A DNA stretch of 52,405 nt, taken from Clostridia bacterium. GTDB taxonomy: Bacteria; Bacillota; Clostridia; Lutisporales; Lutisporaceae. Position 1 is the stretch's first letter. Each line of letters starts with the position of its first letter. A program made the position numbers and the translations under genes. The notes below the pieces were generated by a model. The model was not told the origin of the DNA, made no database searches, and saw nothing but the letters and a program-made list of their open reading frames with translations. The stretch is taken from contig DASPIR010000016.1 in assembly GCA_035628995.1 (NCBI GenBank), positions 1 through 52,405 on the forward strand. Reading direction: 5' to 3'. This document shows positions 7,571 to 15,848 of the stretch, in pieces.

Positions 7571-8131
7571 ATGCATAGAAAAAAACTATTAATAGTGATT
7601 TGGATGTCAGCAATCCTTCTGCTTACCGCATGTAGTCGAGGAGATGTAGACTTAAGTTTCATTGACGTGCCGAAGAAAGTAAGTCTTATGAGCAGTATGT
7701 ATCATGATGAAATAAAATCGCTTAATGAGGAATGGAAAAAGGGTCAAAATACTAATGACAAAGAATCGCAGCAGAAATTACTCAACAAGATGATAGAGTA
7801 TTATAAAGCTGCTACTTTAGAAATCGAGGATGAAGAATTTATTAAGACAGTCTTTAATGCTATTAAAAAAGAAAAAGCTTCTGTGTGGGATAGTGATCGA
7901 ATTGGTCCAGTAGATGCATCTTGTTTCAAACTGAATATAAATGATGAATCACAGATAATAACGGATGAGTATTTAGACTCAGTATCAATTTTTGAAGATG
8001 GATCGGCTTTTTTAATTATCCAAAATCATTACAAATCAAGAGTCCTTAAATCAATAGTCCTTAAAATAAACTTGAAAACGAATGACTTTGAATATATTCA
8101 AAAATACTTCGACGATCATAAAAGCAAATAA
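7571..8131 (+). CDS. Predicted lipoprotein of unknown function
   Basis: The 186-aa product has a classic lipoprotein signal: MHRKK, a hydrophobic run, then the lipobox LTAC with the lipidated Cys at residue 21. The mature part is hydrophilic, rich in Lys, Asp and Glu, with no motif I recognise. GAAGGGGAAG lies just upstream of the ATG. It is AT-rich like the next gene and seems part of the accessory region. There is no obvious co-transcription with the SIR2 gene, since 139 bases with a palindrome separate them. Confidence 0.7.
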   Translation: MHRKKLLIVIWMSAILLLTACSRGDVDLSFIDVPKKVSLMSSMYHDEIKSLNEEWKKGQNTNDKESQQKLLNKMIEYYKAATLEIEDEEFIKTVFNAIKKEKASVWDSDRIGPVDASCFKLNINDESQIITDEYLDSVSIFEDGSAFLIIQNHYKSRVLKSIVLKINLKTNDFEYIQKYFDDHKSK

Positions 8132-8136
8132 ACTAT

Positions 8137-8149
8137 GGTGCCAGGCACC
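8137..8149. repeat. REP-like palindrome GGTGCCAGGCACC
   Basis: A perfect 13-bp palindrome directly after the lipoprotein gene, sharing its core with the hairpin at 7323-7395. It could serve as part of a transcript end for the lipoprotein gene, but no T-tract follows. Confidence 0.5.
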
Positions 8150-8213
8150 GCACTTTCGCACATACTTAGAAAGTATTACTTTGTATGTAGTATCAGTTTC
8201 TCATTATCCATAT

Positions 8214-8237
8214 GCCCATTAGGCTAATAATGGGAAG
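8214..8237. promoter_or_regulatory. Palindrome plus 19-bp repeat upstream of the SIR2 gene
   Basis: CCCATTA (8214-8220) and TAATGGG (8228-8234) form an inverted repeat that overlaps the second copy of TTAGGCTAATAATGGGAAG (8219-8237). It lies about 35 bases upstream of the SIR2 start codon and could be an operator, but only position and symmetry support this. Confidence 0.3.
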
Positions 8238-8270
8238 CTAGCATAGCTATTACACTAATATGGAGGAAAT

Positions 8271-11258
8271 ATGGTTAAGACAATAAAACAAATGATTACC
8301 GATATAAAAAAAGCTAGCGAACGTGAAAATTTAGTTATTTTCATTGGTGCAGGTGTATCGGTTAATTCAGGGTATAGGTTATGGGATAGTTTGATAGGAT
8401 TGTTTAATGGAGAGTTAAAATATTCTTTAAAAACAAGTCACTTCAGTACAGATGAAATGCTAAAAATTCCTCAATACTATTATAATGAAAATAGTGCAAG
8501 ATACTATGAAATCATAAAAAGTGAGTATAGTAAATTACCTGATCAAACCAACGATATTATTGATGAGATATTAAATCTTAAGCCTGTACACATTATTACA
8601 ACAAATTTTGACTTATTAATTGAAAAATCATTAGAAGAGAACCATATATACGGCAATACGGTATATGGTAGTCTGGGAAAATATTCAATCATTAGAAGTG
8701 ACGATGATTTCGTTAATGCCGCAAAAAATCACTACTTGATAAAGATGCATGGTGATATGGAATCATTGGATAGTCTAGTGCTAAAAGAAGAAGATTATTT
8801 GCAGTATTCTTCATCACACACATTAATTGAAACATTTATTAAATCATTGTTCGTTAATCATACCATTCTTTTTATTGGGTATGGCCTTGGGGATTATAAT
8901 ATAAAACTTATTATGTCATGGGTCGATGGCATTTTGCAAAATCAAAGGAAACAAAACGATAATGATCGATTTTCCTACTATTTTATTAATTCTGACTCGG
9001 AACCTTTAAAGGATTATGAAAAAGACTATTATAGAAGACAAAATATTTTTGTGATAGAAAGTTCTGATGTGCCAGCCGATTTTAGCACCCACAGTTATAA
9101 TGAAAAGGCGGTAGTATTCGAAGATGTTAGAGGAAACAATCTGCTTAGAACATGCAAATATATCAAATACGGAAGAGATAACGACTTGGTTGAAATAAAG
9201 GATGATTTATCAGTATTTGATAACATTGATTGTATTACTGCTAAAGAATTAATGTCTAAATTAGGAGATTATATTGAACATCATAACATGTACGATAATA
9301 TTCTTACTTATAGGGAAGAACTATTATCACTACAGTTAAAAACAATAATTGATATATTGGCTAATAACGCCAATACAACAGAGGCGATTTATTTTACTTC
9401 TGTTTTTAAGAAAGCTGGCATTGGCACTATTGTGTCTACATTTTCCGAATCAGATAATAAACAGATTGTTAATTTAGAAGATTCTTATGAAAATACGGAT
9501 GTTCTATACACTAGTGTAATTGAATGTAATATAAGGCAACTATATGAGTTATGCCAAGCACCTTATAGTGACCAACGGGCAATGCTACAAGCAGGATATG
9601 TATGCTCAGTTTTAGATAATAATGAAAAAGCAGTACAGTTATTCGAAGCGGCTATGTCTCATTACAGCTCAACAAATGATTTTTTTCATTTATTAATCTG
9701 TCAACAGAACATCTGTAAAGTAAGTATTAGAGAAAAGCAGATTTGGTATGTATTAAAAAACAATTTGTCTGAAGAAGATAAAGATACTTTTAGAACACTT
9801 TACGATTATCTTGATGACTCTGATGAAATATACCAAGAAACAGTCGAAGCATTTAAACTTTTGGAACGGAAATTTGATGTTAATTATCATAGCGTGTACT
9901 GGGACAAAGATAATTTATCATTTTTGAAATTACGATATCATATACACCAAATCCAAAAATATTTTATAATAAACAACATTTATATAAAAGGATATAGCGG
10001 GTCCACACAAATTATCGGTAACTGGCTAAAAACACTTGATCTTTATGTGGATTTGGTATTAATGCTACATTCTTCAAATGTGAAAATGAATCGCAAAAAT
10101 ACGATTTATATGCGAAATGCACTTAAAAAAGAAGATATACACATTCTAATTACCCATCCTGACAATAGAGATCTAAAATACATATTAAAAAAATACAACA
10201 TAAAACAAATCGAAGTATCTGATGGCTGTATGGATTATATTATATCTGTGCTAAATAATTATATTGATGCCTTCGAATTTCAAAGTATTTTACGCTTTAA
10301 GTTTGCTAATGATATTAAAAATATTCTATTACTTATACAAGTTATAACCTTCAAATCAGAACAATATAATTCTATATTTCAAAGCCTAACAAACTTGTTA
10401 AAAAGAATTATAACTACTCATTTTGACAAGAAAGACTACTATTTCACAGTTTTTAGGGATGTACCAATTGAAATCCTTGAATGTATCTTTAACATATTGC
10501 GTTTTCGAAAAGACAATGTACAAATAGAATCGCTTAAAAATATTATCGAGAATGTTCTCCTGTGTTTCAATAATACTTCGCATGAAGATAATATAGGGAT
10601 TGCTGTGTTCAGAGAGTGTAGCATACTTCTAAATTTTAGCGTGGCTCTAGAGTATTATTATAAAGGAATTATATCAGAAAATATAACCAATCAATTTCTA
10701 GAAATTGTGCGAGATAAGCATCCAGACATGTTAAGCAGATTCATTATTGAAATTTTCCCAATTCTTTCAGAACAACAAAAAGTAAAATGGAGGATGTCTG
10801 TTGGAATTTTAGGAATTGAGCCTTATTATATTCGCTTTGGAATTATTAACGGTGTGTTTTATTATGATGATAAGATATTTACTATTCTCATCAATCTTTG
10901 TAGAAAGCAGGTCAAAGAGAAGCCACCCGAAAAAGAAGGAGATTTACATCTAAAACCTTTATATAGTGTTTTAAGATTGGTCGAAAAGGGTTATATTACT
11001 GACCTAGAGCCTTATAGGGAATTTATAGGGCATTATGATTTTTTTGATTTTGTCTGCTTCCCAAACGATTTTGATTATACTAAGTATGACACTAGCTGGG
11101 GTTCTTGGTTGGCTTTAGAAAAATATAGAGAACCTGCATTTAAAACAGCTTATGAAACCCTGAAAATAAAGTATGAGCAAACAATGAAAGACGGTCCATC
11201 CGATATTGAAAAATCGATATTTTATAAATATTTTTATTTCGAGAATGATCCGTACTAA
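8271..11258 (+). CDS. SIR2-domain protein resembling DSR2 anti-phage NADase
   Basis: This 995-aa protein begins with a SIR2-like NAD-binding domain: FIGAGVS at residues 24-30, HIITTNFDLLIE with Asn112, the MHGD motif with His160, and FIGYGLGDYN at 201-210. The Asn and His match the positions mutated to inactivate defence sirtuins. The remaining 750 residues are mainly helical and lack a NACHT, TIR or nuclease motif that I can see. Length, domain order and motif wording (for example VLKEEDYLQY) resemble Bacillus DSR2, which depletes NAD+ in phage-infected cells; there the C-terminal part senses a phage tail-tube protein. AT content is clearly higher than in the core genes. TGGAGGAAAT precedes the ATG. 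The SIR2 assignment is firm; the DSR2 subfamily is my inference. Confidence 0.85.
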   Translation: MVKTIKQMITDIKKASERENLVIFIGAGVSVNSGYRLWDSLIGLFNGELKYSLKTSHFSTDEMLKIPQYYYNENSARYYEIIKSEYSKLPDQTNDIIDEILNLKPVHIITTNFDLLIEKSLEENHIYGNTVYGSLGKYSIIRSDDDFVNAAKNHYLIKMHGDMESLDSLVLKEEDYLQYSSSHTLIETFIKSLFVNHTILFIGYGLGDYNIKLIMSWVDGILQNQRKQNDNDRFSYYFINSDSEPLKDYEKDYYRRQNIFVIESSDVPADFSTHSYNEKAVVFEDVRGNNLLRTCKYIKYGRDNDLVEIKDDLSVFDNIDCITAKELMSKLGDYIEHHNMYDNILTYREELLSLQLKTIIDILANNANTTEAIYFTSVFKKAGIGTIVSTFSESDNKQIVNLEDSYENTDVLYTSVIECNIRQLYELCQAPYSDQRAMLQAGYVCSVLDNNEKAVQLFEAAMSHYSSTNDFFHLLICQQNICKVSIREKQIWYVLKNNLSEEDKDTFRTLYDYLDDSDEIYQETVEAFKLLERKFDVNYHSVYWDKDNLSFLKLRYHIHQIQKYFIINNIYIKGYSGSTQIIGNWLKTLDLYVDLVLMLHSSNVKMNRKNTIYMRNALKKEDIHILITHPDNRDLKYILKKYNIKQIEVSDGCMDYIISVLNNYIDAFEFQSILRFKFANDIKNILLLIQVITFKSEQYNSIFQSLTNLLKRIITTHFDKKDYYFTVFRDVPIEILECIFNILRFRKDNVQIESLKNIIENVLLCFNNTSHEDNIGIAVFRECSILLNFSVALEYYYKGIISENITNQFLEIVRDKHPDMLSRFIIEIFPILSEQQKVKWRMSVGILGIEPYYIRFGIINGVFYYDDKIFTILINLCRKQVKEKPPEKEGDLHLKPLYSVLRLVEKGYITDLEPYREFIGHYDFFDFVCFPNDFDYTKYDTSWGSWLALEKYREPAFKTAYETLKIKYEQTMKDGPSDIEKSIFYKYFYFENDPY

Positions 11259-11320
11259 CTCAGACACGTAGGCAATAAGAAACAACTTTACTTTAGCTAG
11301 ACTTCCAATTATCCTTAGCA

Positions 11321-11410
11321 AATTATCCGAATTTAGGCGCAAAAAACTCAAGTCCTTAAATAAGAACTTGAGTGCAAAAAAGCAAATACTGCGCCTAACT
11401 TTGGATAATT
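11321..11410. repeat. Nested palindrome downstream of the SIR2 gene
   Basis: Four layers pair in order: AATTATCC (11321-11328) with GGATAATT (11403-11410), TTAGGCGCA (11333-11341) with TGCGCCTAA (11390-11398), ACTCAAGT (11346-11353) with ACTTGAGT (11366-11373), and CTTA with TAAG at the tip. It lies about 60 bases after the SIR2 stop and may terminate its transcript, although no clean T-tract follows; it could equally be a small inserted repeat. Confidence 0.55.
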
Positions 11411-11586
11411 ATGATAGCGCGAAACGACAGAGAGTTATGGGGATTGAATAGTTATACCCGGCTTAATTTGAAAGATCATTTTTGGTGTTGGCTTAATACA
11501 GCAACGACAAATATACAAAAATAAGCAGCAGATACGGTAAAATAGAGATAGCTTCCCCCTCCCCGTAACATGGCTTAACTTTTGAG

Positions 11587-12747
11587 TCATGCGGTTTGAA
11601 TAGTGGCAGGAGGCGGTTTCCCCAAATACATAAATCTACTGAGTTTGTCAGAACCGCAGTGAGGGCATTTGGATAAATCTCTGCCTGTAATTTTTTCGAT
11701 TAGCTGGAGGGTGGAAGCTTTCTCTTTAAATAGAACAGTCGTGTTGGTAAGCTGTTTGCAAATCTTTAGTTTGGTAGTCTTGTTACGGTTACCAAGCAGG
11801 CCGTAGTGCCTGATTTTCATAAATCCACTTGGCAGAATATGAATAAGGAATCTGCGTATAAACTCATCAGCAGAAACAGTCATTAGCTTGCATTTGCTAC
11901 TATCCTTGTAATCCCGCCATTTGTACGTAACATTACCATTTTCAATACTCATGATACGATTGTTGGAGATGGCAACCCGATGAGTATATCTGCCCAGATA
12001 TTCAACAACACAGGCGGCATCCTTAAAAGGCGCTTTGCAGTAGACAATCCACTCCTTAGAATATAGGGAAGAAAGCAGCTTTTCAAATTCCGTTTCACTG
12101 GAAAGAAATTTTTGACTACCATGAAATTCAAGCTTGCTCTGATAATACAATTGTTTGAGGTAATACAGAAACTTGCCTCTAAATTTTCGAGATAGAACCT
12201 TAACCGGGATAAAAAACTTTTTTCTACTGTTTACCCATTTGCCGATCGAGGATAATCCACCACCTGGCACGATGCAGTGAATATGTGGATGGTGCATGAG
12301 GTTTTGTCCCCAAGTATGTAGAACTGATGTGAAGCCAAGCTTTGCACCGAGATATTTCTTGTCAGATGCTAATTCTACAAGTGTTTCAGCTATAGCCTTA
12401 AACAAAAGAGTATAAAGTACTTTTTGATTTTGATATACCATCAAATTTAAGGTATCTGGAATGGTGAACACCACATGAAAGTATCCGATGTTAAGTAAGT
12501 TGCTTTTCTGGTTGTCAATCCAACGTTCTTTGGCAAGCGTTTGGCATTTAGGGCAGTGCCTATTACGGCAAGAGTTGTAAGAAATTTGGGTATTACCACA
12601 ACTTCCACATACGTCTATATGACCGCCTAACTGTGAAGTCCTGCATTTTTGAATTGCAGACATGGCTTTATGCTGAACAAGGGTAAGCTTGTGGTTTTTA
12701 CGATAATCTGTGCCATATTTAAGAAATATATCTTGAACCTCAGCCAA
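11587..12747 (-). CDS. IS91 family transposase (HUH/Y2-type)
   Basis: The 386-aa protein has an N-terminal zinc-binding segment (Cys47, Cys50, Cys60, Cys65, Cys68; NSCRNRHCPKCQ) and then the HUH nuclease motif HHPHIHCIVPGGG (His155, His157) with the later YLGRYTHRVAIS segment holding the two candidate catalytic tyrosines, Tyr250 and Tyr254. These are the hallmarks of the Y2_Tnp rolling-circle transposase of IS91-like elements. The C-terminus has another Cys pair (CPHCGSDK). The start overlaps the end of the recombinase gene by 8 bases, so the two are translated from one message. Length is normal and no frameshift is seen. Confidence 0.92.
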   Translation of the reverse strand: MAEVQDIFLKYGTDYRKNHKLTLVQHKAMSAIQKCRTSQLGGHIDVCGSCGNTQISYNSCRNRHCPKCQTLAKERWIDNQKSNLLNIGYFHVVFTIPDTLNLMVYQNQKVLYTLLFKAIAETLVELASDKKYLGAKLGFTSVLHTWGQNLMHHPHIHCIVPGGGLSSIGKWVNSRKKFFIPVKVLSRKFRGKFLYYLKQLYYQSKLEFHGSQKFLSSETEFEKLLSSLYSKEWIVYCKAPFKDAACVVEYLGRYTHRVAISNNRIMSIENGNVTYKWRDYKDSSKCKLMTVSADEFIRRFLIHILPSGFMKIRHYGLLGNRNKTTKLKICKQLTNTTVLFKEKASTLQLIEKITGRDLSKCPHCGSDKLSRFMYLGKPPPATIQTA

Positions 12748-13603
12748 TTGCTGTCTCCATTTCCTTTAACGTATCAAGGGGGCTTGTTACATTTAAAGAA
12801 TCAATTTTTAGTAAATGAAGATAAAAGCATGTTGTACTTATGTCTGAATGTCCAAGTAATTGTTTAATATGAAATATACTAACCCCAGATTCAAGAAGGT
12901 GAGTCGCAAAACAATGCCTTAATGTATGTGTAGAAACATCTTTGGTTATTCCGGCTATATTCTTGTATTTGTTGAATATATTAGCTACTCCTCGAGGCGT
13001 AATATGTGTACCAGAATTTATCCTGCTGTAAAAAAGCCATTCTTTAGGATGGTATGCCTTCCAATAATCTCTGAGTATTTCAAGATTAGAATGTGAAAGT
13101 AGTGCAAATCTATCTTTGGCACCTTTACCGTCGCGGATAAGTAGTTGCATCTTGTTGCTATCAATATCTGATACTTTAAGACAGGCAGCTTCACTAAGTC
13201 GGAGCCCTGCACCATAAATAGTCATTAAGATAGATTTATCTCTTAAATTATCGCAAGCAGCAAAAATACTTTGAATTTCCTCTTGAGTAAGGATATCAGG
13301 AAATTTACGTTTTTTACGGTGACGAGGTATTTGTTTGCAGTTTAAATTAACATTTAAAGTTACGCCATACAAAAAGCGAAGACCGCTATTATATGAATTT
13401 ACACTTCCGGAAGTAAGTCCTTTTTCGGTTGTAAGATAGTGAAGAAACTCTCTAATATCCTCTTCGCCAAGCTCAGTTGCTGGTTTACCAAAGTAATCCT
13501 GAAAAATTTTAGTTTTTGTATAGTATTCATCTTGGGTGTTCTTGCTTAACCCCCTGAGTTCTACATCAAACTTCAATTTTTCTAAAACCTGTTCTTTTGT
13601 CAT
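12740..13603 (-). CDS. Tyrosine recombinase/integrase of the IS91-like element
   Basis: The 287-aa protein has a SAM-like N-terminal core-binding domain (about 5-85) and a catalytic domain with the full set of conserved residues: Arg135 in GAGLRLSEA, Lys160, HTLRHCFATH (His226, Arg229), His252 in LLGHSDIST, and nucleophile Tyr261. It resembles XerC/D-type recombinases. Such an integrase directly upstream of an IS91-type transposase is a recurring pair, and its role in transposition is not well defined. The gene precedes the transposase on the reverse strand and overlaps it; AAGGAGATG precedes its start. Confidence 0.9.
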   Translation of the reverse strand: MTKEQVLEKLKFDVELRGLSKNTQDEYYTKTKIFQDYFGKPATELGEEDIREFLHYLTTEKGLTSGSVNSYNSGLRFLYGVTLNVNLNCKQIPRHRKKRKFPDILTQEEIQSIFAACDNLRDKSILMTIYGAGLRLSEAACLKVSDIDSNKMQLLIRDGKGAKDRFALLSHSNLEILRDYWKAYHPKEWLFYSRINSGTHITPRGVANIFNKYKNIAGITKDVSTHTLRHCFATHLLESGVSIFHIKQLLGHSDISTTCFYLHLLKIDSLNVTSPLDTLKEMETAIG

Positions 13604-13866
13604 AGTTAAAACATCTCCTTTAAATTAGAGTTACATCTATTTTAAAGGATTCGAATACAAAAAAGGAACTGATACACCTACATTATCAGTTCCAAGTACA
13701 ATAGCTAAGGCAATGCACCGGAAACCACCGCGTAAGCGGTTTAGTGCTATCCATATAATCGGTAGTTTGCTTTTATGTCTTGATGAAAAGGATCAACCAA
13801 AGATATAAGAGGCTCTGCTTGCCGCCCACCCGAAAAAGATATGAACCAGAGAAAGCGAGGAACTTT

Positions 13867-14216
13867 ATGGAGTCAAAGAATGTTTTATCTCAAATAATTT
13901 CTTCATTATCGACAGAGGATAAGTATATTGTAAACAGCCTGCATGAAACAGCACTTGCTCTTGGATATATGGCAAAGATTTCACCTGTCGGAGAAGGAAG
14001 CCTGACGATTGGAAATATGAGTATATCGCAATAAAGCCGAAACGTTCACTTTACATTTTGCATATAACCAGGCAGTGGTTTTCAATCCGTGCAAAATTGT
14101 TTCACATATCAGAGTACTCCGATGTTTTGAAGAACGCACACGACTTTAGGAGGAAAAAAGTTAATACTCCCCTAAATCGTTACATAAAATGCCCCAGGAG
14201 AGTAACTGATAGGTAG
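13867..14216 (+). pseudogene. Frameshifted small gene of unknown function
   Basis: An ORF starting at 13867 (MESKNVLSQIISSL...) ends early at 14034, but from about 13998 a different frame continues sensibly (KPDDWKYEYIAIKPKRSLYI, then an Arg-rich segment) to the TAG at 14214-14216. Joining the two around 13990-14000 gives a continuous protein of about 115 aa, so a one- or two-base indel after the codons for SPVGE has broken the gene. GCGAGGAAC lies upstream of the ATG. I do not recognise the family; the C-terminal half is basic. The end abuts copy 2 of the 208-bp repeat, and the gene lies on the far side of the IS91-like element. Confidence 0.6.
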
Positions 14217-14218
14217 AA

Positions 14219-14426
14219 CAGCCATGTCAATAGCCTAAGTATGCTTATACAGAAATTGTTAATGGTACTTAGAAGCGGAGCCTTAGAAAAATCGTATACG
14301 AGGCAGGACGCCGAGTAAGCCTTCCAGGGCCATGGACGGCCTTTGGAAGGCGTTAGATTTTTCTTAGGCGTAGCGGATTAGTACCATCAATTTCTGTATT
14401 ACACATATGTGGCTATGACATGGCTG
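14219..14426 (+). repeat. 208-bp palindromic repeat, copy 2 (MITE-like)
   Basis: Bounded by CAGCCATGTCA (14219-14229) and TGACATGGCTG (14416-14426); here the terminal pairing extends outward to AGAA...TTCT, for 15 perfect bases. Internal arms such as CCTTAGAAAAATCGTATACG and GCCTTCCAG fold on their counterparts. It is inverted relative to copy 1, so copies 1 and 2 bracket the accessory block 6534-14218 as an inverted pair. Confidence 0.8.
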
Positions 14427-14457
14427 TTCTTATTTTAGAGATTCTCTTACTTGCTAC

Positions 14458-15528
14458 TTAGTATTTGATCTTATTAACTTCGCTCATTCTTTTCTTTATA
14501 AAATCTTTATATTCCAGTTCTGCTTTTTTGTTGGTCTTTCTCTCAACAAATGCAGCTTCCTTCTTCAGTTTGATGTAGTTATTGTATCTATCCTCACTTA
14601 GGGCGCCGCTCTCGATTGCTTCCTTTACTGCACACTGGGGTTCAGTGGTATGTGTGCAGTTCGAGAATCTGCAATTCTCTGCAAAGCTCTCTATATCATT
14701 AAAGGCAGTGTTAATGCCTTCTTCAGCATCCAAAATATGAAACTCCCGCATACCTGGAGTGTCTATCACTACACCGCCTTCGGGCAGTAATATCAGCTCT
14801 CTGTTAGTGGTAGTGTGCCTGCCCCTATCTCCCAAATCGCTTATTGCCTGAGTATCAAGCCTTTCTTCGCCAAGCAGCCTGTTTACTATCGTTGATTTGC
14901 CGACACCGGAGGATCCAAGGAAAGCTACAGTCTGACCCGGTTTGATGTAATTCCTAACTGTTTCAGCAGCTGAATCGTTTGCACAGCTGATGCAGTGTAC
15001 ATCTACGCCTATCGCTGCTTCCTGTGTCTCTTTTAATTTCTCTTCAACATTTTCGCATAAATCAGATTTTGTAAGCAGTACTACCGGAATGGCACCGCTG
15101 TCCCAGCCCATGGTTATATACCTTTCCAGCCTTCTTAGGTTATAATTCTGATTAAGAGACATGCATATAAATACAGTGTCGATATTTACAGCTATTATTT
15201 GCTCCTCAACAGTATTACCCGCTGATTTTCTGGAGAATTTGCTCTTGCGGCTAAGTATTCCGCGAATTATAGCCCTATCACTATCAGATTCAGACTTATC
15301 CAATACCACCCAGTCCCCTACGGCGGGATAATCATCACGAAGGGCAGCGGAATAAATCATTTTACCGGATATTGCTGCGAGTGTTTCTCTGTTTTCGCAG
15401 TAGACCTTGTATAAGCCCTTATATTCAACAGCAACCCTGCCAACCTCGCAAGAGTCCTTATAACCTGCAAATTCCTTTTCCAAGTCCTCGTTCCAGCCTA
15501 AAGCCATTAAGTTATTATTTGTATTCAA
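14458..15528 (-). CDS. rsgA: Ribosome small subunit-dependent GTPase A (RsgA/YjeQ family)
   Basis: The 356-aa protein carries an N-terminal OB-fold (about 1-100), then a circularly permuted GTPase domain with G4 LTKSD, G1 GSSGVGKST and G3 DTPGMRE in that order, then a Cys/His zinc site in CRFSNCTHTTEPQC. RsgA helps late 30S maturation and releases RbfA. The ORF begins with TTG at 15528, with GGGAGG about 10 nt upstream; an ATG at codon 8 (15507) lies too far from this site. At 356 aa it is longer than the approximately 290-aa CpgA of Bacillus, so it may be the second, longer RsgA-like paralogue found in some Clostridia. It runs against its neighbours and sits at the island edge. Confidence 0.9.
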   Translation of the reverse strand: MNTNNNLMALGWNEDLEKEFAGYKDSCEVGRVAVEYKGLYKVYCENRETLAAISGKMIYSAALRDDYPAVGDWVVLDKSESDSDRAIIRGILSRKSKFSRKSAGNTVEEQIIAVNIDTVFICMSLNQNYNLRRLERYITMGWDSGAIPVVLLTKSDLCENVEEKLKETQEAAIGVDVHCISCANDSAAETVRNYIKPGQTVAFLGSSGVGKSTIVNRLLGEERLDTQAISDLGDRGRHTTTNRELILLPEGGVVIDTPGMREFHILDAEEGINTAFNDIESFAENCRFSNCTHTTEPQCAVKEAIESGALSEDRYNNYIKLKKEAAFVERKTNKKAELEYKDFIKKRMSEVNKIKY

Positions 15529-15634
15529 TATGTTGTTAACCTCCCATTAATTTTGGGCATAAAAATAGCCCTGTGTAGTTAGTCGATACCCGACTACTCC
15601 CAGGACATGGTTAACATACAGCATGTATTAAATA

Positions 15635-15718
15635 TTACAGTATCGTTCCAACACTTTTGGGAGCAGTCATTATGAAATTCACAAAAAAAGAACAGAATTC
15701 TACACACTCTATCTTCAT
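15635..15718 (-). CDS. Possible 27-aa peptide ORF upstream of rsgA
   Basis: On the reverse strand GGAAGGAG (15728-15735) lies 9 nt before an ATG that opens a 27-codon frame beginning MKIECVEFCSFFV and ending SVGTIL. The ribosome site is as good as those of the real genes nearby. The peptide is hydrophobic in the middle, with two Cys. It could be a leader peptide of rsgA, since it lies about 107 bases upstream in the same direction, or a chance ORF. No family is recognised. Confidence 0.3.
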   Translation of the reverse strand: MKIECVEFCSFFVNFIMTAPKSVGTIL

Positions 15719-15820
15719 ATGACATCACTCCTTCCAAATTAATAAATTAAGAATAACAGATTATAATATTCTTGTAAATAGTATTATATTAAATTGCTTC
15801 GAAGACTATACTCAAAAAAC

Positions 15821-15848
15821 GCGCAACACGAAACGCGTAACTCGCAAC
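15821..15848. repeat. Phased 7-bp degenerate repeat, locus B
   Basis: Four heptamers run gcgcaac, acgaaac, gcgtaac, tcgcaac in the 450-base divergent gap between rsgA and prmA. The rest of that gap holds the possible peptide ORF, short hairpins of the rsgA leader (AGTCG/CGACT at about 15570-15590 and GGGC...GCCC) and AT-rich sequence with TATAAT-like words; no other gene is seen. Confidence 0.6.

Larger units (their letters stand above)
11460..13693 (-). mobile_element. IS91-family-like insertion element (transposase plus tyrosine recombinase)
   Basis: Two overlapping reverse-strand genes, a tyrosine recombinase and an IS91-type HUH transposase, form the core (11587-13603). The ends are not certain. 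On the left, GGCTTAA occurs three times (11460-11466, 11490-11496, 11572-11578), and on the right a 10-bp hairpin GGAACTGATA/TATCAGTTCC (13665-13693) lies before the genes; terminal hairpins are expected for rolling-circle IS91 elements, which have no terminal inverted repeats and make no target duplications. I set the limits by these structures only. Confidence 0.6.

Noticed and set aside
15550-15600. Riboswitch in the rsgA leader
   Set aside because: Small hairpins occur, but no conserved core of a known class is seen, and rsgA is not a usual riboswitch target.
15635-15718. AgrD-like autoinducer peptide
   Set aside because: No amphipathic leader, no Cys-containing macrocycle region followed by an acidic tail, and no agrB gene nearby.
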